From positions 16,140,195 to 16,204,194 of the forward strand of contig CM033394.1 of NCBI GenBank assembly GCA_019426215.1: DNA of 64,000 nt. Reading direction: 5' to 3'. How positions within the stretch are numbered: the first letter of the stretch is position 1; every line of letters starts with the position of its first letter. A program made the translations under genes and the position numbers. Below are positions 45,843 to 58,063 of the stretch, in pieces. The notes below the pieces were generated by a model, which did no database searches, had not been told where the DNA came from, and was given only the letters and a program-made list of their open reading frames with translations. Source of the DNA: Buddleja alternifolia. Taxonomy: Eukaryota; Streptophyta; Magnoliopsida; Lamiales; Scrophulariaceae.

Positions 45843-47769
45843 TGATAAGAGGTGTTTTTACGTGTTTTTAAGACCGTAATTCTTATGATTTGGATTCACT
45901 TATTGCTTAAATCATGTCACATTTGCATTTAATAAGTGTGTTAAGTGAATACAGGTAATAAATGAGAATACATGAAGAAAAGGGAAGAAAAATGATGTAC
46001 AAAACAAGTTCAAGCATGTTTTTCAACACCTAGGCGGTTTATGCATCTTCTACCACATTCGAGCGATAATTCCGTACATTTCGAGACCGACTTAGACAAA
46101 GTTTCCTTCCACAAAGTTTTAGATGTATGTCTTAGCTTCAAATGGGAACTTGAAACATCCAAATCGGAGGTCTATAGAGATAATTGTGAAGGAAATACGA
46201 TTGCTGCGCCGAACAGAGAAGTACATGTGCCAGGATACGCCCCAGCGCCCTCCTAGTCATGCCTATGCATGGATAGTCCGAATGTTACTCCTTTTTCAGC
46301 CTAAATTCCAGCATTATATGATGGGTAAGAATCACTTTTGGCCATAATTCAGCACATGTGTTGAGGGGTTGTCATAAGTGTGTTTCTTGGTAGATTTACT
46401 TTATGGGCGCCAAATCAGAAACAACCTCCATGTTGAAATGTACTTTAGGTATACTTAGAGACCAAATTGGACACAATGTCCTTCTGGAAAGTTGTAGATC
46501 TATGTTTTATCTGCACATGGGGACTTGAATCATCCAATTTGGAGATCTGTGGAGAAGTTTATGAGGAAACTACTATGACTGCGCTGGAAAGCAAGAAAAT
46601 GGCAGCATGCATGTGTTTTGTTGAAGTTTTCACATGGTTATGCTTGGTGGAATTCTTAAGGGCCGAAAGTTCAGCATTTTTTAGCTGGTTGGATTCTTAA
46701 AAGCCATACTTTAAGCATCACCTTAGGTGGAATTCTCATTGGGGAACTTTAATGGGAATTCTTAATGCATACTTTAGTGGAATTTTGGCTATAAAAGGAG
46801 GGGGAACCCATACTCTTCATCATTCACTATCAATTTCAGATTCTTAGAGGAGAGGAGGGCAGCCCCTAATCTGATTTCTCCACCATTCATCAACATTCTT
46901 CACGACTCTTGGAAGGGAAAACTAGAGGAAGGAAAAGAGCTTGGGGATTGAAGGCTCAACTTCAAGATCCATCATCATTCACCATTTAGGGAGTTTTTAA
47001 GAGCTTTTCATTTCATTTATGTCTATGAATATTCCTCTTATGTCTTTTATGCTTTCAATTATGAACTAAATTCGTAAGACTAGGGCCATGTAAGGCCAAA
47101 TTGTGATATATGCTTACAATAGATGATTGTTGAAGTTGTTCTTATATTGTTATGTGATGTGAATTGTGTTTTTGTCTATCTTGCATATACTTGATCACTA
47201 TATGTTAGAATCTTATGCCTAGGTTAATATTTCGGGAGAAAATTGACTTAGGGTGCAAGAAATTCACATCGGGACCCTCAACTAATGAGGAATTGCCCTA
47301 GACATAGGTAAAGATTCCCGGGTGAAGTTGTTCGATTCAAATCGAGTGAGCTCTAGTAAGTTAATGCATGTTTAGTGGTTAGATTTTCGGATAGGAATAT
47401 TTGGGAAATCACGATCTAAGCATAGGAGTTTATACGCGAGACATCGGTTATTCTCTACCCTCGGAGCTCTCACCATAACAATATAAGTATAATCCTTCAA
47501 CAAGAACCTTTATAAGTATATTTGATCAATTTGAACCTAGCATGTGCCTTAGTCTCCCTTTATAATTGGTTTTAAATCACTTGCTCATCTTTGTTCTTGT
47601 TCTTTGCAAATTTTATTTGAATTTATTCTTACTTTGTTTATTCACTTCATTACAAATCTTAAACTAGAATTCAAGTCCTTGTGGTTCGACAATCCGGACT
47701 TACCGTCCATTTATTACGACACACGACTAGTGCACTTGCTACAATAGCACGTTAGCTTTTAGCGTGTCA
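45843..47769 (+). repeat. 5' LTR of element E
   Basis: TGATAAGAGGTG to GCGTGTCA. TATAAAAG is at 46790-46797. The 94-codon LTR frame seen in the 3' LTR is interrupted here by TGA near 45994. Confidence 0.93.
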
Positions 47770-47775
47770 AGTTTT

Positions 47776-47793
47776 TGGCGCCGTTGCCGGGGA
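47776..47793 (+). other. Primer-binding site of element E
   Basis: TGGCGCCGTTGCCGGGGA, 6 bases after the LTR; identical to the site of D and of Athila type. Confidence 0.88.
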
Positions 47794-47927
47794 CTTGTTC
47801 ATTTTAGTTTTTGATTTTTCATTTAAATTTTCATAATTCTTAGTTTTTCGTTTATTTGTAACCTTTCTTTTATTTTATTATTCTAATTTTTTTCTTGTGT
47901 TTATTTGTTAAGTGTAATTTGTGGTGC

Positions 47928-50211
47928 ATGACCCGCTCTACTAACGAGCCCCTATACAATTTTGAGCCGGAGATAGAGCGTGTTCTTCGATCTAGTAGAC
48001 ACGCTCGAGAAATGGCCGACAATCTAAATCCAAATGGGAATTTTCCCGACATAAATCTCCCGGAAAACAGGGAATGGTTGCAAAATCTATTCCAAGCTAT
48101 GCAATCGGCACCTCCTCAAAGACTTCCATCGGTCCGAGAAAGTCTACCTCCAAGGGTCCACACCATACCGGGGCCTGTAGTCTTTCCAAATTTCTTTGCA
48201 CCAAATTATCACATTCCGTCACACATCTTTAGCATGGTGCAAAGCGAACCCTTCTATGGAGAGCCCCATGAATCACCTCATGAGCATTTGGAGACTCTAG
48301 ACGATACTCTCATGACTACCCAATTTCATCCACGGGATCTCGATACAATTCGTCTAAGAGTCTTCCACTTCTCATTAAAGGAAAGGGCGACCATGTGGTA
48401 CAAATCTCTACCACCCCAATCCATCACAACATGGGGACAATTGGTCGATGCCTTTTTGAGTAAATTCTTTCCACCCTCAAAAAATCAACGAGCTAAGGAG
48501 CAACATTAAGGAGTTTAAGCAGGGGAATCATGAGTCCTTAGCCGAGGCATGGGCTAGATATAAAAACATGCTCCGAAAATGTCCGGATCACAACCTAAGA
48601 TTGAGCGAGCAAGTATTACGATTCCATGATGGAGTCCGTTCGCGCATCCGAAATAGGCTCAATGCCGGCGCCGGTGGTGATCTCCTTGGGCTCGATTGCC
48701 AAAGTGTGTGGGACAAGATTGAGCAATTAGCCCGGGAAGATGAGCTCTATCCCGATGATGAAGAGATCACACCCACTAAAAAAATTGCTCGTGTTCAAGA
48801 GTTGGAAAAAGAAGTCATTTTGGAAACAATGGTTGGCAATGTAAACTATGTTGGAAATACCAATCGACCTCAATTGAACTTCCATGTGCCCGAAAATTTT
48901 CCAAGGAGGCCCAATCTGGCACAAAACGCCCATATCGATATCTATCAAGCACCAAGGCCTCCATTCATCAACAATCAAGCTCAAAGGCAAGGTAATCCTC
49001 ATGTACAAATGCAAGTTAGGCCTCCTACAACCGATGAACGTCTTGATGAGGAAATAAAGAAATCGGATTCAGCAATCAACGAACTCCGTACTATGATGAA
49101 GGATTTAATGATGGATATGAAGGATTTGAAGACACAAATGGGTCAAATGGCAAAGACAATCAGCGAGAGAGCCCCGGGAACTTTACCAAGTGACACGGAA
49201 AAGAACCCGAAAGGGCAATGCTATGCAATTACCTTGAGAAGTGGCGAACAGGTAAAAGGTGATAATGTTCGCACTGATGCGCCCGAGCGCCCATCCATCC
49301 ACGCCCAGGCGCCCTTGTCGCTCCGCCAAGGCGCCGATTGTCACGCCCAAGCGCCACATTCTGTATCCTACACAGCTGGCCCTTCAACTCCAACGCATCA
49401 TCCCATCGAGGTTCGTCTTCCATTTCCAAATGCACAAAAAATGAAAAAGAAGGATATGGATCCGATTTTCCGTAGGATTGTGGCGACTCTTTGTGAGGAC
49501 CCGGGGAGGCTCACCATTCCGTGCACCATTGGCCCTCTTACTTTTGAAAAGGTTATTTGCGATACAGGAGCAAGTATCAATCTCCTCCCGTATTCTCTCT
49601 TCAAGAAGTTGGGCCTTGGAAATCCCAAACCGACATCAATGAGCCTCCAACTCGCCGATGGATCAATTAAGAGACCAAAGGGGATAATAGAAGATGTTAT
49701 TGTACAAGTTGACAAATTCTTTTTCCGGGTTGACTTTGTGGTCCTTGATATGGAGGAAGATGTTGAGATGCCCTTGATTCTAGGAAGACCTTTCCTAGTC
49801 ACTAGCAATGCCAAGATCGACATGGGAAAAGGTAAGTTATCATTGAGGGTAGGAGATGTAAAAGTGATATTTGATGCTTCTAATAACAGGAAACCATCTA
49901 TGGATGATCTTACTTGTTCCAATATTGATGTTATTAACCCTTCTCTTGATGAGAAATGTGCAAATGGCAAGGCTAAGGGCACACTCGAGTTGGAGGATGA
50001 GATTCCCTATGATAAACACAACAAAGAGGGAAAAGAAGATTTATGCATGAAATACATTCCACCCCATCGCCGTGCTCGTAATATTGAAAAGACTCATCCA
50101 ATACAAAGGACTTATTGCAAAATCTCGCAATATGAGTGGAAGCAAGTAGACCATGGAGCTAAAAGGAGGCATGACAAGGATTTGGTCGTGTTAAATGGAC
50201 CACCTATTTGA
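47928..50211 (+). pseudogene. Gag-protease of element E (one frameshift)
   Basis: The ATG at 47928 (MTRSTNEPLYNF) matches D's start. The gag capsid domain is open to a one-base insertion in an A-run near 48478-48484 (D has one base fewer), which ends the first frame at 48509. The second frame covers 48568-50211: rest of gag (MLRKCPDHNLRLSEQVLRFH), a coiled-coil-like stretch (about 49050-49170), a hinge with two HAQAP units, and an aspartic protease with CDTGASINLLP at about 49558-49590 and LILGRPFL at about 49776. About 55 residues present in D between hinge and protease are missing. The frame ends after protease with LNGPPI, with no RT following. Confidence 0.9.
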
Positions 50212-51866
50212 ACCTCAAAGAGCACAAAGTCGAGCTACCGACTCTAAACTAGCGCTTCTTGGGAGGCAACCCAAGTTTGTAAGTTTTCTTTTCTTTTTGC
50301 TTTCGTTTTTGTTTTGTTTAGTTTGTTTCTTTTTATTGTGTTCAAGCATGCACTTTGGGCATGTATGTTTTTCTTATGCTTGATGGTTTAAAAAGTTGAA
50401 GTGTTAGATATGATGCACATTTGGACCCCACCTTTAGAGATTCTTATTTTACTCGATAAGAGGAGAAACTTTGTAAGGATGCATTGGAAGCTTAAGGATG
50501 TTCTTCAATATCCTTGGTTGTAAGTGTTCTTTTATCTTTGTGTATGCCTGTTGTAACAACATTGGGGACAATGTTGGATTTAAGTTTGGGGGTAGAAGAG
50601 TATCTATTTTGAATATTGAAAATGCAATCCTAATTTTTAACTTGAATTTGGGGAAAGTTTGTTTGATATCATGTTTATATGCTTCTTTGTTGAGAAAATC
50701 AAGCATGAAAAATTTTTAATCCTTCCAATTGATGCATTGAAATTGATTTACTTGGAAAAATGACATGAATTCTTCAAATAATCTGAATTTAATGGAATAT
50801 ATATATCTTTGAAATTGCTCGTGGAGACCTTAGACTAGAATTGATTCTCTAGATGATTCACAATGCACTTAAATTGAAGGTAGAGGAGTTGAGAGGATAA
50901 CCATCTTGAGACACTTAAGGAATTATTCCCAGAAATATTAACTTAGATTTCTCATAAGGTTATAAGTTGAGTAGTAATTTTATATGCTAACAATGAATTG
51001 AAAAGGTTGAATTTTGGTATGACCAAAAGTGGTCAGGCTAATACGTACCGGAGGTGAAAAGTTTCATGCCTATATACTGTACTATTATGCTAATTTGAGC
51101 TATGCTCAAGCCAAAAGAAGTGAATTGTTTAAAAGATCTAGTTTTATTTCGTGGCCTTTGATACTCAAGTGATTAAATCCTTAGGAGTGTCTCTACACTT
51201 AATGCCCTAAAACTATCTAGTTTGGGAGTCATTGGTCTAAAACTTGTTACATGGGTGTCATAGAAAGCCTAATGGAATAAAACATTGCACATGATCTAGC
51301 CTTAATGAAGTTTAATGGAAATTCCATATGAATTGAATGTTGAATATTTGAGATCATGAAATTTAAATGGCTATGAGATTTTCTATAATTCTTGTGCCTT
51401 GTGTTTGATCAAAAGTTGATAGATATGGGATTAATGTCCAAAATTTGGTAAGGATGCCTCTCGACTATAATACCCTAGATTTATTTTTCACTATACCCTA
51501 GGGAGTCGTTTCAAGTATTGGTGTCACATGAGCAAAAGTAGTTGATATGTATATATATATTTGTGAACTTTAAAAGGTTGATTTTATGCCATTCATTCTT
51601 GTTGATCATATTGAGATGTGTTGATTCGGTTGGGATTGAAAATTTGCTAGATTTTGTGGGTATATCTTATGCAAACCCTCACGAGACTATAACTCGTCCT
51701 TTGAGGTAAGTCAAAGGTTGAAAGGCTTGTTGCACCCGCTAAGTGCAATCGTTTACTCCACGAAATTGAGTTAGTTAGTTGTTTTGTTTTCTCCCATTGA
51801 ATGATGTTGGTCTTGCCTTATAGCTCTTATTGCTCGAGGTCGAGCAATTGATAAGTTTGGGGGTGT
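50212..51866 (+). other. Non-coding 3' region of element E
   Basis: It begins with a block typical of the region after pol in Athila/Tat elements (CTCTAAACTAGCGCTTCTTG, then GGGAGGCAACCCA, about 50245-50273). A hairpin AACATTG/CAATGTT at 50558-50575 and a purine-rich AAGTTTGGGGGT (50582-50593) follow. A second GATAAGTTTGGGGGTG lies just before the 3' LTR and is the likely polypurine tract. The 1.2 kb between holds no frame of interest. Confidence 0.75.
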
Positions 51867-53793
51867 TGATAAGAGGTGTTTTTACGTGTTTTTAAGACCG
51901 TAATTCTTATGATTTGGATTCACTTATTGCTTAAATCATGTCACATTTGCATTTAATAAGTGTGTTAAGTGAATACAGGTAATAAATGAGAATACATGAA
52001 GAAAAGGGAAGAAAAACGATGTACAAAACAAGTTCAAGCATGTTTTTCAACACCTAGGCGGTTTATGCATCTCCTACCACATTCGAGCGATAATTCCGTA
52101 CATTTCGAGACCGACTTAGACAAAGTTTCCTTCTACAAAGTTTTAGATGTATGTCTTAGCTTCAAATGGGAACTTGAAACATCCAAATCGGAGGTCTTTA
52201 GAGATAATTGTGAAGGAAATACGATTGCTGCGCCGAACAGAGAAGTACATGTGCCAGGATACGCCCCAGCGCCCTCCTAGTCATGCCTATGCATGGATAG
52301 TCCGAATGTTACTCCTTTTTCAGCCTAAATTCCAGCATTATATGATGGGTAAGAATCACTTTTGGCCATAATTCAGCACATGTGTTGAGGGGTTGTCATA
52401 AGTGTGTTTCTTGGTAGATTTACTTTATGGGCGCCAAATCAGAAACAACCTTCATGTTGAAACGTACTTTAGGTATACTTAGAGACCAAATTGGACACAA
52501 TGTCCTTCTGGAAAGTTGTAGATCTATGTTTTATCTGCACATGGGGACTTGAATCATTCAATTTGGAGATCTGTGGAGAATTTTATGAGGAAACTACTAT
52601 GACTGCGCTGGAAAGCAAGAAAATGGCAGCATGCATGTGTTTTGTTGAAGTTTTCACATGGTTATGCTTGGTGGAATTCTTAAGGGCCGAAAGTTCAGCA
52701 TTTTTTAGCTGGTTGGATTCTTAAAAGCCATACTTTAAGCATCACCTTAGGTGGAATTCTCATTGGGGAACTTTAATGGGAATTCTTAATGCATACTTTA
52801 GTGGAATTTTGGCTATAAAAGGAGGGGGAACCCATACTCTTCATCATTCACTATCAATTTCAGATTCTTAGAGGAGAGGAGGGCAGCCCCTAATCTGATT
52901 TATCCACCATTCATCAACATTCTTCATGACTCTTGGAAGGGAAAACTAGAGGAAGGAAAAGAGCTTGGGGATTGAAGGCTCAACTTCAAGATCCATCATC
53001 ATTCACCATTTAGGGAGTTTTTAAGAGCTTTTCATTTCATTTATGTCTATGAATATTCCTCTTATGTCTTTTATGCTTTCAATTATGAACTAAATTCGTA
53101 AGACTAGGGCCATGTAAGGCCAAATTGTGATATATGCTTACAATAGATGATTGTTGAAGTTGTTCTTATATTGTTATGTGATGTGAATTGTGTTTTTGTC
53201 TATCTTGCATATACTTGATCACTATATGTTAGAATCTTATGCCTAGGTTAATATTTCGGGAGAAAATTGACTTAGGGTGCAAGAAATTCACATCGGGACC
53301 CTCAACTAATGAGGAATTGCCCTAGACATAGGTAAAGATTCCCGAGTGAAGTTGTTCGATTCAGATCGAGTGAGCTCTAGTAAGTTAATGCATGTTTAGT
53401 GGTTAGATTTTCGGATAGGAATATTTGGGAAATCACGATCTAAGCATAGGAGTTTATACGCGAGACATCGGTTATTCTCTACCCTCGGAGCTCTCACCAT
53501 AACAATATAAGTATAATCCTTCAACAAGAACCTTTATAAGTATATTTGATCAATTTGAACCTAGCATGTGCCTTAGTCTCCCTTTATAATTGGTTTTAAA
53601 TCACTTGCTCATCTTTGTTCTTGTTCTTTACAAATTTTATTTGAATTTATTCTTACTTTGTTTATTCACTTCATTACAAATCTTAAACTAGAATTCAAGT
53701 CCTTGTGGTTCGACAATCCGGACTTACCGTCCATTTATTACGACACACGACTAGTGCACTTGCTACAATAGCACGTTAGCTTTTAGCGTGTGA
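51867..53793 (+). repeat. 3' LTR of element E
   Basis: 1927 bp, TGATAAGAGGTG to GCGTGTGA. The penultimate base differs from the 5' LTR end (TGTCA). TATAAAAG is at 52814-52821. A 94-codon frame is open at 51996-52280. Confidence 0.93.
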
Positions 53794-53798
53794 CACAC

Positions 53799-54618
53799 TT
53801 TAGTCGATTGCATCATTCCCAATGATCAGTAGAATATCATCAACATAAGTTACTAAGAATGTCACTGCCCCCCCCCCCTCCCCACTGATTTTCTTATACA
53901 CACATGGTTCATCTTCATTTTTAATAAAACCATACATCCTTATAGTTTCATCAAAACAAATGTTCCAACTTCGGGATGCTTGCTTTAGTCCATAAATGGA
54001 CTTTTGGAGTTTGCAAACCTTTTGCTCACTCCCACTAGATATGAAACCTTCTGGTTGTTTCATGTCAATCTCATCCTCTATGTTTCCATTGAGGAAGGCG
54101 GTTTTCACATCCATCTGCTATATTTCATAATCATAATGAGCAGATATTGCAAGCAGAATCCTAATGGATTTAAGCATTGCTACTGGCGAAAAGGTTTCTT
54201 CATAGTCGATACCCTCTCTTTGAGTGTAACCTTTTGCCACTAGCCTAGCTTTATAGGTCACTACCTCTCCATATGCTCCAAGCTTTCGCATATAGATCCA
54301 CTTACAACCAATGGGTACTATACCCTCTGGTGGATCTACCAAGGTCCATACCTTGTTGGAGTACATGGAGTCCATTTCAGATTCCATGGCACTTTGCCAC
54401 TTCCCCGAATCAATATCACATATTGCTTCGTTGTAGCTTCTTGGATCTTCATCCACTTGAAGCTCCTCCTTATTACTTTCTAGTAACAGACCATAACTCT
54501 TAGGTGGCCCGGATCCTTTCGGATCTTCTTGGAGGTTGTGTGTTAGATATTTCAGTGTTTTCTTGTGTTTGTGTTTCCAAAATTTGTGAGATAATTTGTG
54601 GTTCTTGAACTTCTTCAA
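53799..54618 (-). pseudogene. RT N-terminal part of element C
   Basis: The minus strand reads NKVWTLVDPPEGIVPIGCKWIY, KARLVAKGYTQREGIDYEETF and MDVKTAFLNGNIEDEIDMKQP, then SIYGLKQASRSW and an intact YVDD in TYVDDILLI (about 53840). A run of 11 C at 53868-53878 (G on this strand) inserts extra Gly codons before the YVDD strand. A stop separates the two frames near 54117. E is inserted 25-30 bases after the catalytic box. Confidence 0.87.
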
Positions 54619-55560
54619 GTTCTATGATCTCGCCATTTTTATCTAATAAAAACTCCTTCTCTAAGACGACGACATTCCTTGAAACAAACACCTTTTGTTC
54701 TGATGGATCATAGAAGTAGTACCCCGCAGTTTCATTAGGGTACCCCACAAATTTACATAAACTAGACTTAGACTCTAACTCATCTCCCACTTGCCTTTTG
54801 ACATAGGCAGAACAACCCCATACTCGAAGATGTTTGTATGAGGCCGGTTTACCACGCCATAACTCATAAGGCGTTTTGGGCACTTATTTGGAAGGCAGTC
54901 TATTTAATAGATAAGTCGTAGTTTCTAAGGCATAACCCCAGAAAGATTGAGGAACTTCAGTGAAACTCATCATGGAACGGACCATATCCAATAAAGTCAT
55001 ATTTCTTCGCTCAAACACCCCATTCAATTGTGGTGTTCCAGGTGGAGTCCACTGAGAGAGAATCCCATTCTCTTTAAGATAACTAAGGAATTCCTCACTT
55101 AAATATTCTCCTCCCCGATCAGATCGAAGAGTCTTAATACTATGACTTAGTTGTTTTTCTACTTCATTCCTAAACTCTTTGAACTTTTCAAAAGCTTCAG
55201 ATTTGTGTTTCATAAGGTACACATATCCGTACCATGAATAATCATCGGTAAAAGTAATGAAGTAAGTACACCTTCCTTTAGTACTTATACTAAAAGGACC
55301 ACATACATCCAAGTGGATCAAATCCAAAGGATGAGTGGCACGTTCCACGTGTCCTACAAATGGTGACTTGGTCATTTTTCCTTTAAGACAAGATTCACAA
55401 GTAGGCATGGTTTCCTCTTCCTTAAGGTCGAGTTCACCTTCCTTTGCCTATTTGTGCATTCTTTCTTTGGAAATATGTCCTAGTCTAGCATGCCGCATTA
55501 GTGTACTAATTAAGTTATCTTGTTTTCTTATTTAAGAAAAAGAAATTAAACACCTTTAAT
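54500..55560 (-). pseudogene. Integrase of element C
   Basis: On the minus strand, remnants of the pre-integrase zinc region (MRHARLGHISKERMHK, about 55500-55445) contain a stop. CESCLKGKM, the core (FTDDYSWYGYVYLMK, TLRSDRGGEYLSEEF, TPQLNGVFERRNMTL) and WGYALETTTYLLNRLPSK follow in an open frame 55408-54884. The C-terminal part (MPKTPYELWRG to SERIRAT) is open at 54883-54500 after one stop. The D,D,E residues look present. Confidence 0.87.
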
Positions 55561-56344
55561 TTAGTTCCTCTTCCAATGCCTTGGTATACCGTAGTGGAAA
55601 CACTCACCCTTATCTTTATCGACTTTAACCTTCTTGACCTCACCTTTAGCTTTTAGCTTCTTGTTCTTTTGGAAACTCTTCCCTTTCCCTTTCTTTGGCT
55701 TCTTAGCCTTAGAATGGGCAGAACTCACAAGTAGGACTAGCTTGTCCTTCTTGATGGTGGCTTCTGCAGTTCTTACCATGTTTAACAAGTCAGGCAAGGT
55801 TGCCTCCAGACTGTTCATGCTAAAGTTGACACAAATTGGTCGAATGAGCTAGGCAAGGATTGAAGTACTAAGTCCAATGAGAGTTCATTGTCTAGAAAAA
55901 TGTCAAGACTTGCGAGCTTCTCAATGAGCCCAATCATCTTAAGCACATGTTCTTGAACATTTGACCCCTCAGTCATACGAGCTCTGAAAAGCTCTCTTTA
56001 GACATTAAGTACCTTTCCCTCCTAGACTTTTCACCATACAACTCTTGTAAGTGTTTGAAAATATCAGTAGCACTTGCCATATTTTCGTGTTGCTTTTGCA
56101 ACTCATTCGACATTGATGCAAGCATCGTGCACCTTGCTTGGAGGTTATCGTTTAACCATTTCTTATGGGTTTCAATTTCCTCCTCCTCAGCATCCTCGGG
56201 TAGAGTCGAGAGGGGTACATCAGTCAAGACATAGGCTCTATTCTCAGAGTTGAGCACTATCTTAAGGTTTCTAAGACAATCAGAATAGTTGGGTCCAGTG
56301 AGTTTGTTTGTGTCGAGAATTGTGGAAAGTGGGTTCTTAGCCAT
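55561..56344 (-). pseudogene. Gag of element C (broken; protease absent after it)
   Basis: The ATG at 56344 gives MAKNPLSTILDTNKLTGPNYSD, a UBN2-type copia gag open to 55973. The middle part (LDLVLQSLPSSFDQFV, about 55890-55840) is in other frames. The Lys-rich C-terminus (55818-55561) ends in a decayed zinc knuckle, CFHYGIPRHWKRN, missing its second and last Cys. Integrase zinc sequence begins only about 170 bases later, so the protease has been deleted. Confidence 0.86.
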
Positions 56345-58050
56345 TTTAGATATCTAGTTATCTACAAATTAAAGAGAAACGGAGATTAAGAAGATGTTTA
56401 ATACATTATGTGTAGATATGATTTTAAGGTCTTTTAACCATAAATTACCTCCTACTATTTAATTCAAATTCAATAAGCCTCATTAAAGAATTCGAGAAAA
56501 ATAATTTTTCCTAGTGAGTTTGAAGTCCAATTTAATTATTACATACCCCAATTTTATGGACACATACATAATAATTAAAAAGGTAGACAACACTTATCAA
56601 TTACATCCCGATGTAACCCTCAATTATTTTACCTCATGTTTAACATGGACCTCAATTTAATCCCCCCCCCCCCCCCCCATGTTACTCCTATGTTAAGTTA
56701 GACCCATCAAACCTACATATAAATAATCCACCCAAAAAATTCCACTTGCAATGGTCAACTTAGAGGATAAATTACCCATGTGCATTTCTATGCTTAGTAA
56801 TAATCACGGCTTTCTCATTATAGAAAGTCCCACTTGCAATGGTCGACTAATCTACATAAGTAGCACCGACATGCTATTACTTTTGATGGTAGGCATGGAA
56901 TATTAAACCCCGTTTAATTTTATCCCATATTAACTTAAAATTAAAATCATTAAGATTTTATAAACTTGTCAAATAAGTAAGGGATTTTAGTATATTATGA
57001 AAAGGTCTCATCGCTTTGATTATCTTATCTAAATCTCTATCCTAAACATGCCCAACAATACATGAAAGGAAATAAACCATATCATAAGCATAATCTTAAA
57101 AACATGTATCTTATGCAAATATGCATCTTATACATAAAATCATGCATTTAATAAAATCATGCATCTCATACATTAAATCATGCATCTCATACATTCGTTA
57201 TAACATGGATATTTTGGGTCATATCTAAATCGACCCTATCTAGAGCCATCAAGGATCGAACGCCGCCAAGGCTAATAATAAATAACGGAAAGTAAACATG
57301 CTTGTATAATCCTAATGGCCTCAAAATTCCACCATGCATATCAACTCATAAAAACATATATAAATTCTTAATTTACCAAATATTCTAATAAATTAAATCA
57401 ATTCGGGGTTTCTCAATAAAATTTTATTTTTTCAAAAATAAATAATTTAAAACACCTTTTAAACAGATTATAATTTTAAAAAAAAAATTCAACACACGAA
57501 AACGCGTCGGTAACCCATTGCCCGACTATCGGGTCGGGTTGGCCGTGGCCATTTCATACAGCCCCGTTTTGTGTGAGATGGGGCTGCTCAAACAGCCCCT
57601 TGTACCACTGCCACTTCTATGCAGCAGAATCAATTGACTTTGGCGTGAAGTGGGGCTAAAAGAAAATCTCCAAGAAATTCTAAAGACTCCCCTCACATTA
57701 TCAAATATCAAATATGTGAACTGCTAATTGATATTTTAATATCATTAGCCTTTTGTCTGTGTTGGTTCAATCACATGAAATACGTATTCAATTAAAACAC
57801 ACACACACCTCATCATCCGATGTGTATGTCAGCGCCCCCTTTCAATTATAAGTGGTCGGAATTTGAATGTTCAAAACACCTCACCGATCCAATTTCCAAG
57901 TAAATCGATTTATATGTAATCTTACTACAAAAATAATTTTTAAGAAAATCCCCAAATCAATAAAATTTACTAATTTAATCAATTTTAAACGTGTATCACA
58001 TGTAACGATTAAAATAAAACGGATCAAGCATAACGATGCGCGAGCCTTAG
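56345..58050 (-). other. Leader of element C
   Basis: Non-coding, minus strand. It contains a 3' splice-site-like TTTGTAG ending at 56362, two ATTGCAAGTGG motifs with short complementary arms (about 56735-56765 and 56825-56850), a 17-base C run (56662-56678) and a GC-rich patch near 57500-57660 close to the primer site. Confidence 0.55.
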
Positions 58051-58062
58051 GCTCTGATACCA
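58051..58062 (-). other. Primer-binding site of element C
   Basis: TGGTATCAGAGC on the minus strand, one base inside the 5' LTR; the initiator tRNA-Met site. Confidence 0.93.
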
Positions 58063-58063
58063 C

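Larger units (their letters stand above)
45843..53793 (+). mobile_element. Element E: young gag-protease-only Athila-like gypsy element, 7951 bp
   Basis: Both LTRs are exactly 1927 bp and differ by about 15 bases by eye. The target duplication CACAC is perfect (45838-45842, 53794-53798), and removing E restores continuity of C's RT. The internal region has a primer site, gag and protease, then 1.65 kb without coding sequence; no RT, RNase H or integrase motif is present. It can only have moved with enzymes from a relative. Confidence 0.93.

Noticed and set aside
49398..49982. Open frame of 194 codons on the minus strand
   Set aside because: It is the antisense of element E's hinge and protease; the same antisense frame appears at the matching part of D (97-390, plus). 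Codon structure follows the sense gene.
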